Source: Streptomyces physcomitrii
GTDB lineage: Bacteria; Actinomycetota; Actinomycetes; Streptomycetales; Streptomycetaceae
Assembly (NCBI RefSeq): GCF_012273655.1
Contig: NZ_JAAWWP010000032.1
Location: 1-52,801 of the forward strand
Reading direction: 5' to 3'
DNA: 52,801 nucleotides
A program made the translations under genes and the position numbers. The notes below the pieces were generated by a model. It did no database searches and was not told where the DNA came from. It was given only the letters and a program-made list of their open reading frames with translations. Below are positions 26,282 through 34,800 of this stretch, in pieces. Each line of letters begins with the position of its first letter. Positions within the stretch are counted from its first letter, which is position 1.

Positions 26282-27331
26282 TCACCACTTGCTGATGTCG
26301 GTACGCCGCATCTTCGGCGTCCGGCGGGCGGGCGCGTGCCCGGAGAGCAGGATCAGTCGCGCCGCCCGGTGCCGCTGGCCCGCGTAGGGCTCCAGGAGCC
26401 GCAGCATCTCGGCGTCGTCCGCGTGCCGGTTCCCGGCGAGCGCGTGGCCGATGATGCCGGGCAGGTGCAGATCGCCCACGGTGACCTCGTCCGGGGCGCC
26501 GTGGCTGCGCTGGACCACCTCGGCGGAGGTCCACGGGCCGATCCCGGGGACGAGTTCGAGGCGGGCCCGCGCCTGCTCCGGCGCCATGCCCGCGGCCTCT
26601 TCTAGGCGCCGGGCCACCCGCACCGCCCGCAGGATGCTGCTGGCACGCTTGTCGTCCACGCCCGCCCGGTGCCACTCCCAGGACGGGATCAGCGCCCAGC
26701 GCCGCGGCTCCGGCATCACATACAGATCCGGCATCCCCTCGGCGGGCCCCGGCGCGGGCTGCCCGTACCGCCGCACCAGCAACCGCCAGGCCCGGTAGGC
26801 CTCGTCGGTGGTGACCTTCTGCTCCAGCACGGACGGGATCAGCGACTCCAGGACCAGTCCGGTACGGGTGAGCCGCAGCCCCGGGCGGCGGTGCCTGCTG
26901 TGCGCGAGGAGGCGGTGCCGGGGCACGAAGGCCGCCGGGTCGTCCTCGGCGCCGAGCAGCCCGGGCAGCCGGTCGAGCAGCCAGTCGGCGCCCGGGCCCC
27001 AGGCCTCGGCCTCGGCCCGGCCCCCGGCGGCGGCCACCCGCAGGGTGCCGGGCCCCTCGGGGGTCAGACAGCTCCGCCACACCGTGCCGTCCCGCCCGGC
27101 CCGGAAGCTCGGGTCCACGGGGCCCCGGCGCAGCGGCCCGAGCACCAGGCCGAGGTCGAGCGGCCCGTGCTCCGCGGGCGGCAGCCAGCTGCGCCGCCGC
27201 ACCGGCGCCGCCGGACGCGCCGCCCGCCCGGGCGCGGCCCCGGGAGCGGGAACCCGCCCGCCGCGCACCGTCGTCCGGGTGTCACGCTCGCCCTCCTGCC
27301 GGGGGCCGCGGGGCGCGAAACGTCCAGCCAC
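26282..27331 (-). CDS. AlkA-type DNA-3-methyladenine glycosylase (HhH-GPD)
   Basis: A 349-aa base-excision repair glycosylase. It has an Arg/Pro-rich N-terminal region (1-50), an all-helical core with SLIPSVLEQKVT (family opening), the helix-hairpin-helix LELVPGIGPWTSAEV that grips the DNA backbone, and the catalytic Asp D287 in VTVGDLHLPG. There are no Cys ligands for an FeS cluster, which rules out the Nth/MutY type and favours AlkA. It is convergent with manC and sits upstream of, and on the same strand as, the F420 genes' terminal end; there is no clear functional tie to the neighbours. The start could be internal because the N-terminal 40 residues are low complexity. Confidence 0.88.
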   Translation of the reverse strand: MAGRFAPRGPRQEGERDTRTTVRGGRVPAPGAAPGRAARPAAPVRRRSWLPPAEHGPLDLGLVLGPLRRGPVDPSFRAGRDGTVWRSCLTPEGPGTLRVAAAGGRAEAEAWGPGADWLLDRLPGLLGAEDDPAAFVPRHRLLAHSRHRRPGLRLTRTGLVLESLIPSVLEQKVTTDEAYRAWRLLVRRYGQPAPGPAEGMPDLYVMPEPRRWALIPSWEWHRAGVDDKRASSILRAVRVARRLEEAAGMAPEQARARLELVPGIGPWTSAEVVQRSHGAPDEVTVGDLHLPGIIGHALAGNRHADDAEMLRLLEPYAGQRHRAARLILLSGHAPARRTPKMRRTDISKW

Positions 27332-27339
27332 GGGCTCGG

Positions 27340-27540
27340 TCCGCTCCTCGGGTCGGGCGCGCCTCGGGACGGGACGCTGGGGTCGGTGGTCGGTGGTCGG
27401 TCGGGCGGGGCGCCGGGGTGGTGCGGCGGTGGTGCGGTGGCGGTGGTGCCTGCCCCGGTGGCGGTACGTGCGGTGGTGCTCCGGCGCCCCGGTGGGGGAG
27501 CGTACGCGGCGGTGGTGACCCCCGACCCGGTGGGCGCCCC
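27340..27540. repeat. G-rich simple-sequence region
   Basis: The stretch between the glycosylase start and the fbiB stop consists largely of GGTCGGT, GGTGGTGCGG and GGTGGCGGT runs. It codes for nothing recognisable. Short G runs could fold into quadruplex-like structures. It may serve as a transcription terminator for fbiB on the - strand or hold the glycosylase promoter. Confidence 0.5.
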
Positions 27541-27544
27541 CGGG

Positions 27545-29068
27545 TCAGCGCACCTCGAGGAAGTCGGCGGCCTCCCGGGCGGGGCGGGGCGGCGGGTCGC
27601 TCGCGGGGTGGCCGACGGCGACGGCGCCCATCGGGTCCCAGTCGTCCGGGAGCCGGAGGACCTCGCGTACCACTTCGCGGCAGAACATCGTCGAGGAGAC
27701 CCAGGCCGAGCCGAGCCGCTCACCGGCGAGGGCGATCAGGAAGTTCTGCACGCCCGCGCCCGCGGCGACCACGAACATCTCGCGCTCGGCGGCATCGCGC
27801 CGGGCGTCCCCGTAGTGGTGCGAGCCGTCCATGACCAGGCAGGGCACCACCAGATACGGGGCCCGGCGCAGCACCTCGCCGCGGCGCACCCGGCGGGCGA
27901 CGGACTCCTCGCTCTTGCCGTCCCGGCGCAGATCGGCGATCCAGGCCTCCCGCATGGCGTCCAGGAGCCGGGTGCGCGAGGCCGCCGACTCCAGGAGGAC
28001 GAAGCGCCAGGGGGTGGTGTGGTGCGGGGCGGGCGCGGTCACGGCGGCGGCCACCGCCCGGCGCACCGCCCCGGGGTCCACCTCCTCGGCGGTGAACTCC
28101 CGCACCGTGCGCCGCCCGGTCACCGCCTCCCGCACCGCCTCCGAGGTGCCGAGCCGGAACATGTCGTCCCGCGCGCTGCGCACCAGCGCCCGCGCGCCCG
28201 AGGGGCCGGGTGCCGCGGCTCCCGTACCGGCCGGGGCCGCCGCCCGCTCCGCGCCCGGTCCGGATGTGGCCGGCCCCGAAGCCGTCGTGCCCGATGCCGC
28301 TGTCCCCGGTGCCGCCGCCTCCGAGGTCTCCGTCCCCGGTGTCCCGGGTTCCGGTGCCCCGCTCCCCGGTCTCCCGGGTCTCTCCGTCTCCGGCGTCCCC
28401 GATCTCTCCGATCTCTCCGATTTCCCCGGCTCCTCCTCCGGCTCGACGAGATGGCCGAGTCCGCGGATGACGGCGACCGGCAGGCCCGCGGCCTTGCCCT
28501 TCACCAGGTCGGCCGCCGCGGCGAGTTCGTCGGCGGTGGCGACCACGGTGGCGGAGAGCGGATTGCCGTGGGCGTCCTCGCCGCCGCGCAGATCGTCCAG
28601 GACGCGCACCCCGGCGGCGCCGATCGCCACATCGGTGAGGCCGTTGCGCCAGGGGCGGCCGAAGGTGTCGGTGAGCAGCACGCCGACCTCGACGCCGAGG
28701 GTGTCGCGCAGCCCCGTACGGATCGCGCGGGCCGAGGCGTCCGGGTCCTCGGGCAGCAACAGGACGGTGCCCTCGGGGGTGTTGGAGGCGTCGACCCCGG
28801 CGGCGGCCATCACCAGGCCCTGCCGGTTCTCCACGATGCGCAGCGCGCCGCGGCGGGCGACCACCCGTACCGTCTCGGCGTCGATGGCCGACTCGCGGTC
28901 GGCGGCGGCCAGGATCCGGCCCTCGGCCTTGGAGACGATCTTCGAGGTGACCAGCACGAGGTCGCCGTCGACCAGGCCGGGTCCGGTCGCGGCGATCAGC
29001 TTCGCCAGGTCGTCGCCGGGCCGGACCTCGGGCAGCCCGGGCAGCGCCCAGACCCGGTAGGAGTTCAC
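27545..29068 (-). CDS. fbiB: Coenzyme F420:gamma-glutamyl ligase with nitroreductase-like domain
   Basis: FbiB adds gamma-linked glutamates to F420-0 and, through its C-terminal FMN domain, reduces dehydro-F420-0. The N-terminal CofE domain (1-205) shows LPEVRPGDDLAKLI, LVTSKIVSKAEGR, VMAAAGVDASNTPEG and LLTDTFGRPWRNGLTDVAIG (metal/GTP site). The C-terminal nitroreductase-type domain (about 305-500) shows GRRTVREF and HHTTPWRFVLL. Between them lies an 85-residue Ser/Pro/Gly/Thr-rich linker that makes the protein 507 aa, longer than the 448-aa M. tuberculosis enzyme. It starts at GTG 29068, overlapping the fbiA stop by 4 nt (GTGA), so the two are translationally coupled. Confidence 0.95.
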   Translation of the reverse strand: MNSYRVWALPGLPEVRPGDDLAKLIAATGPGLVDGDLVLVTSKIVSKAEGRILAAADRESAIDAETVRVVARRGALRIVENRQGLVMAAAGVDASNTPEGTVLLLPEDPDASARAIRTGLRDTLGVEVGVLLTDTFGRPWRNGLTDVAIGAAGVRVLDDLRGGEDAHGNPLSATVVATADELAAAADLVKGKAAGLPVAVIRGLGHLVEPEEEPGKSERSERSGTPETERPGRPGSGAPEPGTPGTETSEAAAPGTAASGTTASGPATSGPGAERAAAPAGTGAAAPGPSGARALVRSARDDMFRLGTSEAVREAVTGRRTVREFTAEEVDPGAVRRAVAAAVTAPAPHHTTPWRFVLLESAASRTRLLDAMREAWIADLRRDGKSEESVARRVRRGEVLRRAPYLVVPCLVMDGSHHYGDARRDAAEREMFVVAAGAGVQNFLIALAGERLGSAWVSSTMFCREVVREVLRLPDDWDPMGAVAVGHPASDPPPRPAREAADFLEVR

Positions 29069-30021
29069 GCGCTGACCTCCTCGGCCAGTCTCAGCGCCTC
29101 GGCGGCCATCCGGGCGGCGGCGTCCACGTCGGTCATCATCAGCGGGACGGCCCGGCAGCGGATCCCGGCCGACTCGACCCGCTCCACCACGCCCGCGTCG
29201 GCGGTGTCCACCAGCCAGCCGTCGACCAGGCCCGAGCCGTAGTGCTCGGCGACCGCCGCGGCGTCGGCCTCGACGCCGATCGCCGCGAGCACCTTGTCGG
29301 CCATGCCGCGCACGGGGGCGCCGCCGACGATCGGCGAGAGGCCCACGACCGGTACGGCCGCCTCCGCGATCGCCTCGCGGATCCCCGGCACGGCGAGGAT
29401 GGTGCCGATGCTGACCACCGGGTTGGACGGCGGGAAGAGCACGATGTCCGCCTCGGCGATCGCCTCCAGGACCCCGGGCGCGGGCTCGGCCTGCTCGGCG
29501 CCGACCGGCACCACCGCGAGCGCGGGCACCGAGGCCCGCATCCGCACCCAGTACTCCTGGAAGTGCACCGCCCGCTGCTCGCCGTCGACCTCGACGGCGA
29601 CATGGGTCTCGATCCGGTCGTCGCTCATCGGCAGCAGCCGCACCCCGGGCTGCCAGCGGTCGCAGAGCGCCTCGGTGACCGCGCTGAGCGGGAAGCCCGC
29701 GCCGAGCATCTGCGTCCGCACGATGTGGGTGGCGAAGTCGCGGTCGCCGAGCCCGAACCACTCGGGGCCCACTCCGTAGGCCGCGAGCTCCTCCTTGAGG
29801 TGGAAGGTCTCGTCCCGGCGTCCCCAGCCCTGCTTCTCGTCGATGCCGCCGCCCAGCGTGTACATCACCGTGTCGAGGTCGGGACAGACCTTCAGGCCGA
29901 AGAGATGGATGTCGTCGCCGGTGTTGCCGATGACGGTGATCTCGGCGTCCGGGGCCGCCTGCTTCAATCCACGCAGGAAACGGGCACCGCCGATGCCGCC
30001 TGCCAGAACCACAATGCGCAT
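29065..30021 (-). CDS. fbiA: F420 precursor transferase (2-phospholactate/PEP transferase, CofD family)
   Basis: FbiA joins Fo to the phospho-acid moiety of LPPG or EPPG, forming F420-0 or its dehydro form. The 318-aa sequence opens VVLAGGIGGARFLRGL, the CofD signature glycine-rich loop. Then come VIGNTGDDIHLFGL, CPDLDTVMYTLGG and FPPSNPVVSIGTIL, all family hallmarks around the substrate and metal site. It begins at ATG 30021 and ends overlapping fbiB by 4 nt, forming a two-gene operon. Actinobacterial enzymes are reported to use phosphoenolpyruvate-derived EPPG, which fits the fused reductase in FbiB. Confidence 0.96.
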   Translation of the reverse strand: MRIVVLAGGIGGARFLRGLKQAAPDAEITVIGNTGDDIHLFGLKVCPDLDTVMYTLGGGIDEKQGWGRRDETFHLKEELAAYGVGPEWFGLGDRDFATHIVRTQMLGAGFPLSAVTEALCDRWQPGVRLLPMSDDRIETHVAVEVDGEQRAVHFQEYWVRMRASVPALAVVPVGAEQAEPAPGVLEAIAEADIVLFPPSNPVVSIGTILAVPGIREAIAEAAVPVVGLSPIVGGAPVRGMADKVLAAIGVEADAAAVAEHYGSGLVDGWLVDTADAGVVERVESAGIRCRAVPLMMTDVDAAARMAAEALRLAEEVSA

Positions 30022-30079
30022 GCCCGCAGTCTGTCAGGCCCCACCGACAGCCCCGGCGCCAACGGGTCGCCGGACGGCC

Positions 30080-30607
30080 TCAGGCGGGGCCCGCCAGCTG
30101 CGCGCACCGGGCCGCCCGGGCGGCCGGTTCCCGCGCCCCGCCGTCCCCGGAGTGCATCGGCATCTCGGTCAGGCCCGGGAAGTACACGTGCAGGCTGACC
30201 GCCCCTTCGAGGGAGTCGTTGACCACCTCGTGGACGTAGCCTGGCGCGAACACCCGCTGCGCCCCGGTGCCGAGACGGTGGTCGCCGCGCGGGGTGTGCT
30301 CGGTCAACTCCCCTTCCAGGACGGTCAGTACGCCGCTGGAGGGGCCGTGGTCGTGGAGCCGGCTGCGCTGCCCGGGCACCCAGGAGAGCAGCCAGACCTC
30401 GTAGCCGGGGCCGGTGCGCAGCCGGTGGTACCAGCGGGTGGTGGCGTCGTAGCGCACCAGCGGGGCCCACTGGGCGCGGTCGGCGGCGATCTCCCGGGCC
30501 AGTCCGACGAACTCGCCCACGGTGGTGGGGTGTTCGCGCTGGGGCTGCAGGAGGTGCAGGACCTCGAGGAGGTCGCCGGCGATCTGGAGGTCGCTGTCGC
30601 TGTTCAT
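30080..30607 (-). CDS. Cysteine dioxygenase family protein (cupin)
   Basis: A 175-aa cupin related to cysteine dioxygenase, which oxidises cysteine to its sulfinate with non-haem iron. The iron-binding cupin motif 1 is present as SRLHDHGPSSGV (two His), with the conserved GxxxxxxxG/H second motif FAPGYVHEVVN (third His). The active-site Arg region WYHRLRTGPGYEVWLL is consistent with thiol dioxygenases. It lies on the same strand upstream of fbiA with a 58-nt gap, so it may be in that operon. The true substrate may be another thiol. Confidence 0.85.
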   Translation of the reverse strand: MNSDSDLQIAGDLLEVLHLLQPQREHPTTVGEFVGLAREIAADRAQWAPLVRYDATTRWYHRLRTGPGYEVWLLSWVPGQRSRLHDHGPSSGVLTVLEGELTEHTPRGDHRLGTGAQRVFAPGYVHEVVNDSLEGAVSLHVYFPGLTEMPMHSGDGGAREPAARAARCAQLAGPA

Positions 30608-31201
30608 CGGTGGGAGGTGTCCTCGGCGGATGCTGGAGTGTCACGGGCGGCGCCCTGGGACGGAGCGCGGGGTCCGCCCGGTGGGGAGGGCGGGGAGAAA
30701 GCCGGAGCGGTAAGGCTCAACAGCTGGGACAGCAACAGCTACAGCGCGTACGGGCAGCACCCGGGGACCCGGCGGTGCGGGTCAGGAGGGTGGCCGAAGT
30801 CGCGAGCATGCCCACAAGGACACCCGCTCACGCTCGCGCTGTCAACTTGCTCACCGGTTCGTGGGAGATGTTTCACCCCATCCGGTATCGGTCGGAGGCG
30901 AAAGGTTTGTGCGGCCCCGGGCCAGGAGAGACGGCGCTGTACCGGGCATGCCCGGCGCCCCGCCGGCACCCGTCCCCCGGGCCGGGCGGCCGCGGGGCCC
31001 GGCATGCGGAACGTGCGTGGTCCCCGAAGCGTTTCTCCCGATGTGCGCCTGCGCCGAATGTGTGGCGCGGATCCGGGCACCGGGCGTCGGGGGCCGGAAA
31101 AATCCGCCACAGGAACGTGTCATGGTTTAGGCCGATATGAACACTTACTGTGCCAGCTTGGTTCCGCAGAGTGAATAACGGGCTCAATAGCAGATCCCGG
31201 C
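30608..31201. other. Long intergenic region upstream of whiB
   Basis: About 600 nt with several short open frames on both strands, none with a good start and convincing codon bias. The A+T content rises near 31080-31235, just before the whiB promoter, as expected for a regulatory region. I find no tRNA fold. Regulatory inputs for both whiB and the divergent cysteine dioxygenase gene must lie here. Confidence 0.5.
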
Positions 31202-31231
31202 TTGACTCGCTCGGAGTCACACACTTGTAAT
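31202..31231 (+). promoter_or_regulatory. whiB promoter with overlapping inverted repeat
   Basis: TTGACT (31202-31207) and TGTAAT (31226-31231) with an 18-nt spacer form a vegetative-type promoter about 70 nt upstream of the whiB ATG. A 6-bp inverted repeat, TGACTC-N5-GAGTCA (31203-31219), overlaps the -35 box and spacer, a position typical of a repressor or activator site. Published work describes two whiB promoters in S. coelicolor; I cannot tell which this is. Confidence 0.65.
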
Positions 31232-31304
31232 TTCACACGTGTCGTTCGGCGAAAACAGGCCAACGGCAGCATCGCGGGGACTCAGAGTCGGACGAGGGGC
31301 GTAC

Positions 31305-31568
31305 ATGACCGAGCTGTTTGAGGAACTGCTGGTCGACGAGGCCGAGGAGGAACTCGGCTGGCAGGAACGCGCGCTCTGCGCGCAGACCGACCCCGAGTCC
31401 TTCTTCCCGGAGAAGGGCGGCTCCACCCGCGAGGCCAAGAAGGTGTGCCTCGCCTGCGAGGTGCGCTCCGAGTGCCTCGAATACGCCCTCGCCAACGACG
31501 AGCGCTTCGGCATCTGGGGCGGACTCTCCGAGCGCGAGCGCCGCCGCCTGAAGAAGGCCGCCGTCTGA
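31305..31568 (+). CDS. whiB: Sporulation regulator WhiB (FeS-binding Wbl protein)
   Basis: WhiB is needed with WhiA for sporulation septation in Streptomyces aerial hyphae. The 87-aa protein has the four [4Fe-4S] cysteines C25, C48, C51 and C57, the GIWGG turn at 69-73 and the basic C-terminal tail RERRRLKKAAV. From EELGWQERAL to the end it matches my memory of S. coelicolor WhiB almost exactly, while the first 15 residues vary. ATG 31305 is preceded by GAGGGGCG. It stands alone on its strand, with a promoter at 31202. Its place beside the F420 and mannose genes mirrors whiB2 in mycobacteria. Confidence 0.98.
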   Translation: MTELFEELLVDEAEEELGWQERALCAQTDPESFFPEKGGSTREAKKVCLACEVRSECLEYALANDERFGIWGGLSERERRRLKKAAV

Positions 31569-31631
31569 TCCCCGCCCCGCGCACCCGGACGGCTCCCACG
31601 CCCCGGTGCCGCGCGCTCCGCTTCGGCTGAG

Positions 31632-31647
31632 CCCCGCCCGGGCGGGG
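31632..31647 (+). terminator. GC palindrome after whiB
   Basis: CCCCGCCCGGGCGGGG is a perfect 16-nt palindrome 63 nt past the whiB stop and can form a short hairpin with a 4-nt loop. It is a modest candidate terminator. Confidence 0.45.
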
Positions 31648-31692
31648 TGCCGCCACCCGCCCCGTCGCCATGTACGGCCCGTCGCCTCAGAG

Positions 31693-31701
31693 TTGTCCAC
31701 A
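31693..31701 (+). promoter_or_regulatory. Perfect DnaA-box-like nonamer
   Basis: TTGTCCACA equals the preferred Streptomyces DnaA box. It stands alone, 114 nt upstream of the large glycosyltransferase start. It may be a DnaA titration or regulatory site, or chance. Confidence 0.35.
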
Positions 31702-31814
31702 GGCGGCGGGCCGCGGTGTTGCGCAGCCGTTAGTGTGGGCCCTCGTCCGAGACGCACAGGCCCCCACGGGCAGGTGCGTCCACCGCAGTCCAGCGAACCG
31801 GGGCCCGTACCTCG

Positions 31815-34800
31815 ATGTCCGTGCACAGCCATTCGGCAGGCCACCACGATCCGGCCACCGCCGCGGGGCCCGACCCCGCCCGCGGGCCGCTCTCCGACAC
31901 CACCGGCGCGCCCGAGTTCCCGGCGGCCGTGGTCACCGCTGTCCTCGTCTCGCACGACGGTGCCCGCTGGCTGCCCAAGGCGCTCGCCGGACTCCTCGGC
32001 CAGCAGCGCCCGGTGCAGAACGCCATCGCCTCCGACACCGGCAGCGCCGACGACTCCGCGCGCCTGCTCGCCGAGGCCCTCGGCGACGCCCGCGTCCTGC
32101 ACCTCGCCCGGCGCACCGGCTTCGGCGCCGCCGTCGACGAGGCGGCCCGCACCGCCGGGGTCCTCACCCCCGACGACCTGCCCTATCTGAAGCGGCCCAG
32201 CGGCTGGGACCCGGTCACCCGGACCTGGCGCGACGAGGCCTACGAGATGCCCGAACTCCCGTACGGCGAGCCGGAGCAGTGGCTCTGGCTGCTGCACGAC
32301 GACTGCGCCCCCGAGCCCGACGCCCTCGCCCAGCTCCTGCGCGTCGTGGAGAACGAGCGCGAACTCGGCCGAGAGACCGCCATCGTCGGCCCCAAGCTGC
32401 TCGGCTGGTACGACCGCAGGCAGCTCCTGGAGGTCGGCGCCTCCATCGCGCACAGCGGCCGCCGCTGGACCGGCCTCGACCGCCGGGAACAGGACCAGGG
32501 CCAGCACGACCACGTACGCCCCGTGCTCTCCGTCTCCACCGCGGGCATGCTCATCCGGCGCGACGTCTACGAGCAGCTCGGCGGCTTCGACCGCCGGCTG
32601 CCCCTGATGCGCGACGACGTCGACCTGTGCTGGCGCGCCCACCAGGCGGGCCACCGCGTCCTCGTCGCCCCCGACGCCGTCGTCCGGCACGCCGAGGCCG
32701 CCTCCCGCGAGCGCCGCACCGTCGACTGCGTCGGCCGCACCGCCGCCGCCGACCGCACGGGCACCGGACGCTTCGCCCGCCAGGGCACCGGACCGCACCG
32801 CGTCGACAAGGCGGGCGCCGCCTACACCCTGCTCGTCAACTCCCGCGGTGCCGTGCTGCCCTGGGTGCTGCTCCGCCTGGTCGTCGGCACCGTGGTGCGC
32901 ACCCTCGCCTACCTGGTCGGCAAGGTCCCGGGACAGGCCCTCGACGAGATCGCCGGGCTCTGCACCACCCTGCTGCGGCCCGAGCGGATCCTCGCCGGGC
33001 GCCGCCGCCGCAAGGGCTCCGTCCTCGACAAGGGCGAACTGCGCGCCCTGTTCCCGCCGCCCGGCGCCACCGTGCGGCACACCGTCGAACAGGTCGCGGG
33101 CAATCTCATCGGCCGCTCCGAGCCCGAGGTCCTCACCGCCGGACGGCACGGCGGCGCGGTCGAGTCCGGACCCGGCGGGGACGACGCCGACTTCCTGGAG
33201 ATCGAGCAGTTCGCCCGGCTCAAGCGGGTCGCCCGCAGGCCGGGACCGGTGCTCTTCTTCGTCCTGCTCTTCGTCTCCCTCATCGCCTGCCGCTCGCTGC
33301 TCGGCAGCGGCGCGCTCGCGGGCGGCGCCCTGCTGCCCGCACCCCCCGACGCCTGGGACCTCTGGTCGCGCTACACCGACGGCTGGCATCCGGTCGGCAC
33401 CGGCGGCACCCAGTCGGCGCCGCCCTACCTCGCCCTCGTCGCCCTGCTCGCCACGGTCTTCTTCGGCTCCACCGGCCTCGCCGTCACCGTGCTGCTCGTC
33501 TGCTCGGTGCCGCTCGCCGGATTCGCCGCGTACTTCGCCTCCCGCCCGCTCGTCGGCTCCCGGCTGCTGCGCGCCTGGGCCTCGGTCGCCTACGCCTTCC
33601 TGCCCGCCGCCACCGGCGCGCTCGCGGGCGGCCGCATCGGCACCGCGGTCCTCGCCATCCTGCTCCCGCTGATCGCCCGGGCCGGCATCGCCGCCGCGGG
33701 CCTGGCCACCGGCGACCGCGGCAGCTGGCGCGCCACCTGGGCGTACGCCCTGCTGCTCACCGTGGCCACCGCCTTCACCCCGATCGTCTGGCCGCTGGCC
33801 CTGGTCCTCGGCGTCGGCCTGCTCGTCCTGCGCCGCGGTGAACTGCGCGCCCACGGACTCCGGTTGCTCGCCGCCCTCGGCGCCCCGCTGGTCGTGCTCG
33901 CCCCCTGGTCGCTCTCCCTGCTGCCGTTCGGCTTCTTCCGCGAGGCCGGACTCGACTACGGCGAGGGCGCGGCCTCCGTGCTCGACCTGCTCGGCACCTC
34001 CCCGGGCGGCCCCGGCACCGTCGGCGGGCTCGTCCTGACCGGCATCGTGCTCGCCGCGCTCGCCGCACTCCTGCGCCGCGAGCGGCAGTTCGCGATCCGC
34101 GTCGCCTGGACCGTCGCCCTCACCGGCTTCCTCTTCGCCGCCCTGTCCAACTCCTCCGCCTGGGCGGGCCCGGCCACCTTGGTCTACGGAATCGCCCTGC
34201 TCGGCGCCGCCGCCCTGGGCGCCGAGGAGGCCCGCGGCCGGGTCGCGCAGCAGAGCTTCGGCTGGCGGCAGCCGCTGGCCGCGCTCATCGCCCTCGCCGC
34301 CTTCCTCGGGCCGCTGTCGGCCGCCCTCGGCTGGATGGCCGACGGCGCCGACGGCCCGCTGGAGCGCCGCGACCCCGTCCAGGTCCCGGCCTTCGTCGCC
34401 GAGGAGAGCCGCACCCGCGACCAGCCCCGCACCCTGATCCTCGGCAGCGACTCCGCCGCCGAGGTCTCCTACACCCTCATCCGCGGCTCCGGCGCCCGCA
34501 TGGCCGACGCCGAACTCACCGAGGCCGCCGACCGCAACACCCGCCTCGACAAGGTCGTCGCCAACCTCGTCGCGGGCTCCGGCGCCAACCAGGCCGACCA
34601 GCTCGGCGGCTTCGCCGTGCGCTACGTCCTGGTCCGCGACGGCGCCCCGCGCGCGATGAGCCGCGTCCTGGACGCCACCCCCGGCCTCACCCGGCTCAGC
34701 CAGCAGGACGGCAGCGCCCTGTGGCGGGTGGACCGGCAGGTCGCCCGTGCCGTGGTGGTGCCGAAGTCCGGCGAGCCGCTGCCGGTCGCCGCCGGACCCG

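Noticed and set aside
31195..31245. BldD box at whiB
   Set aside because: The inverted repeat has the half-site order TGACT/AGTCA, not AGTGA/TCACT, so I do not call BldD.
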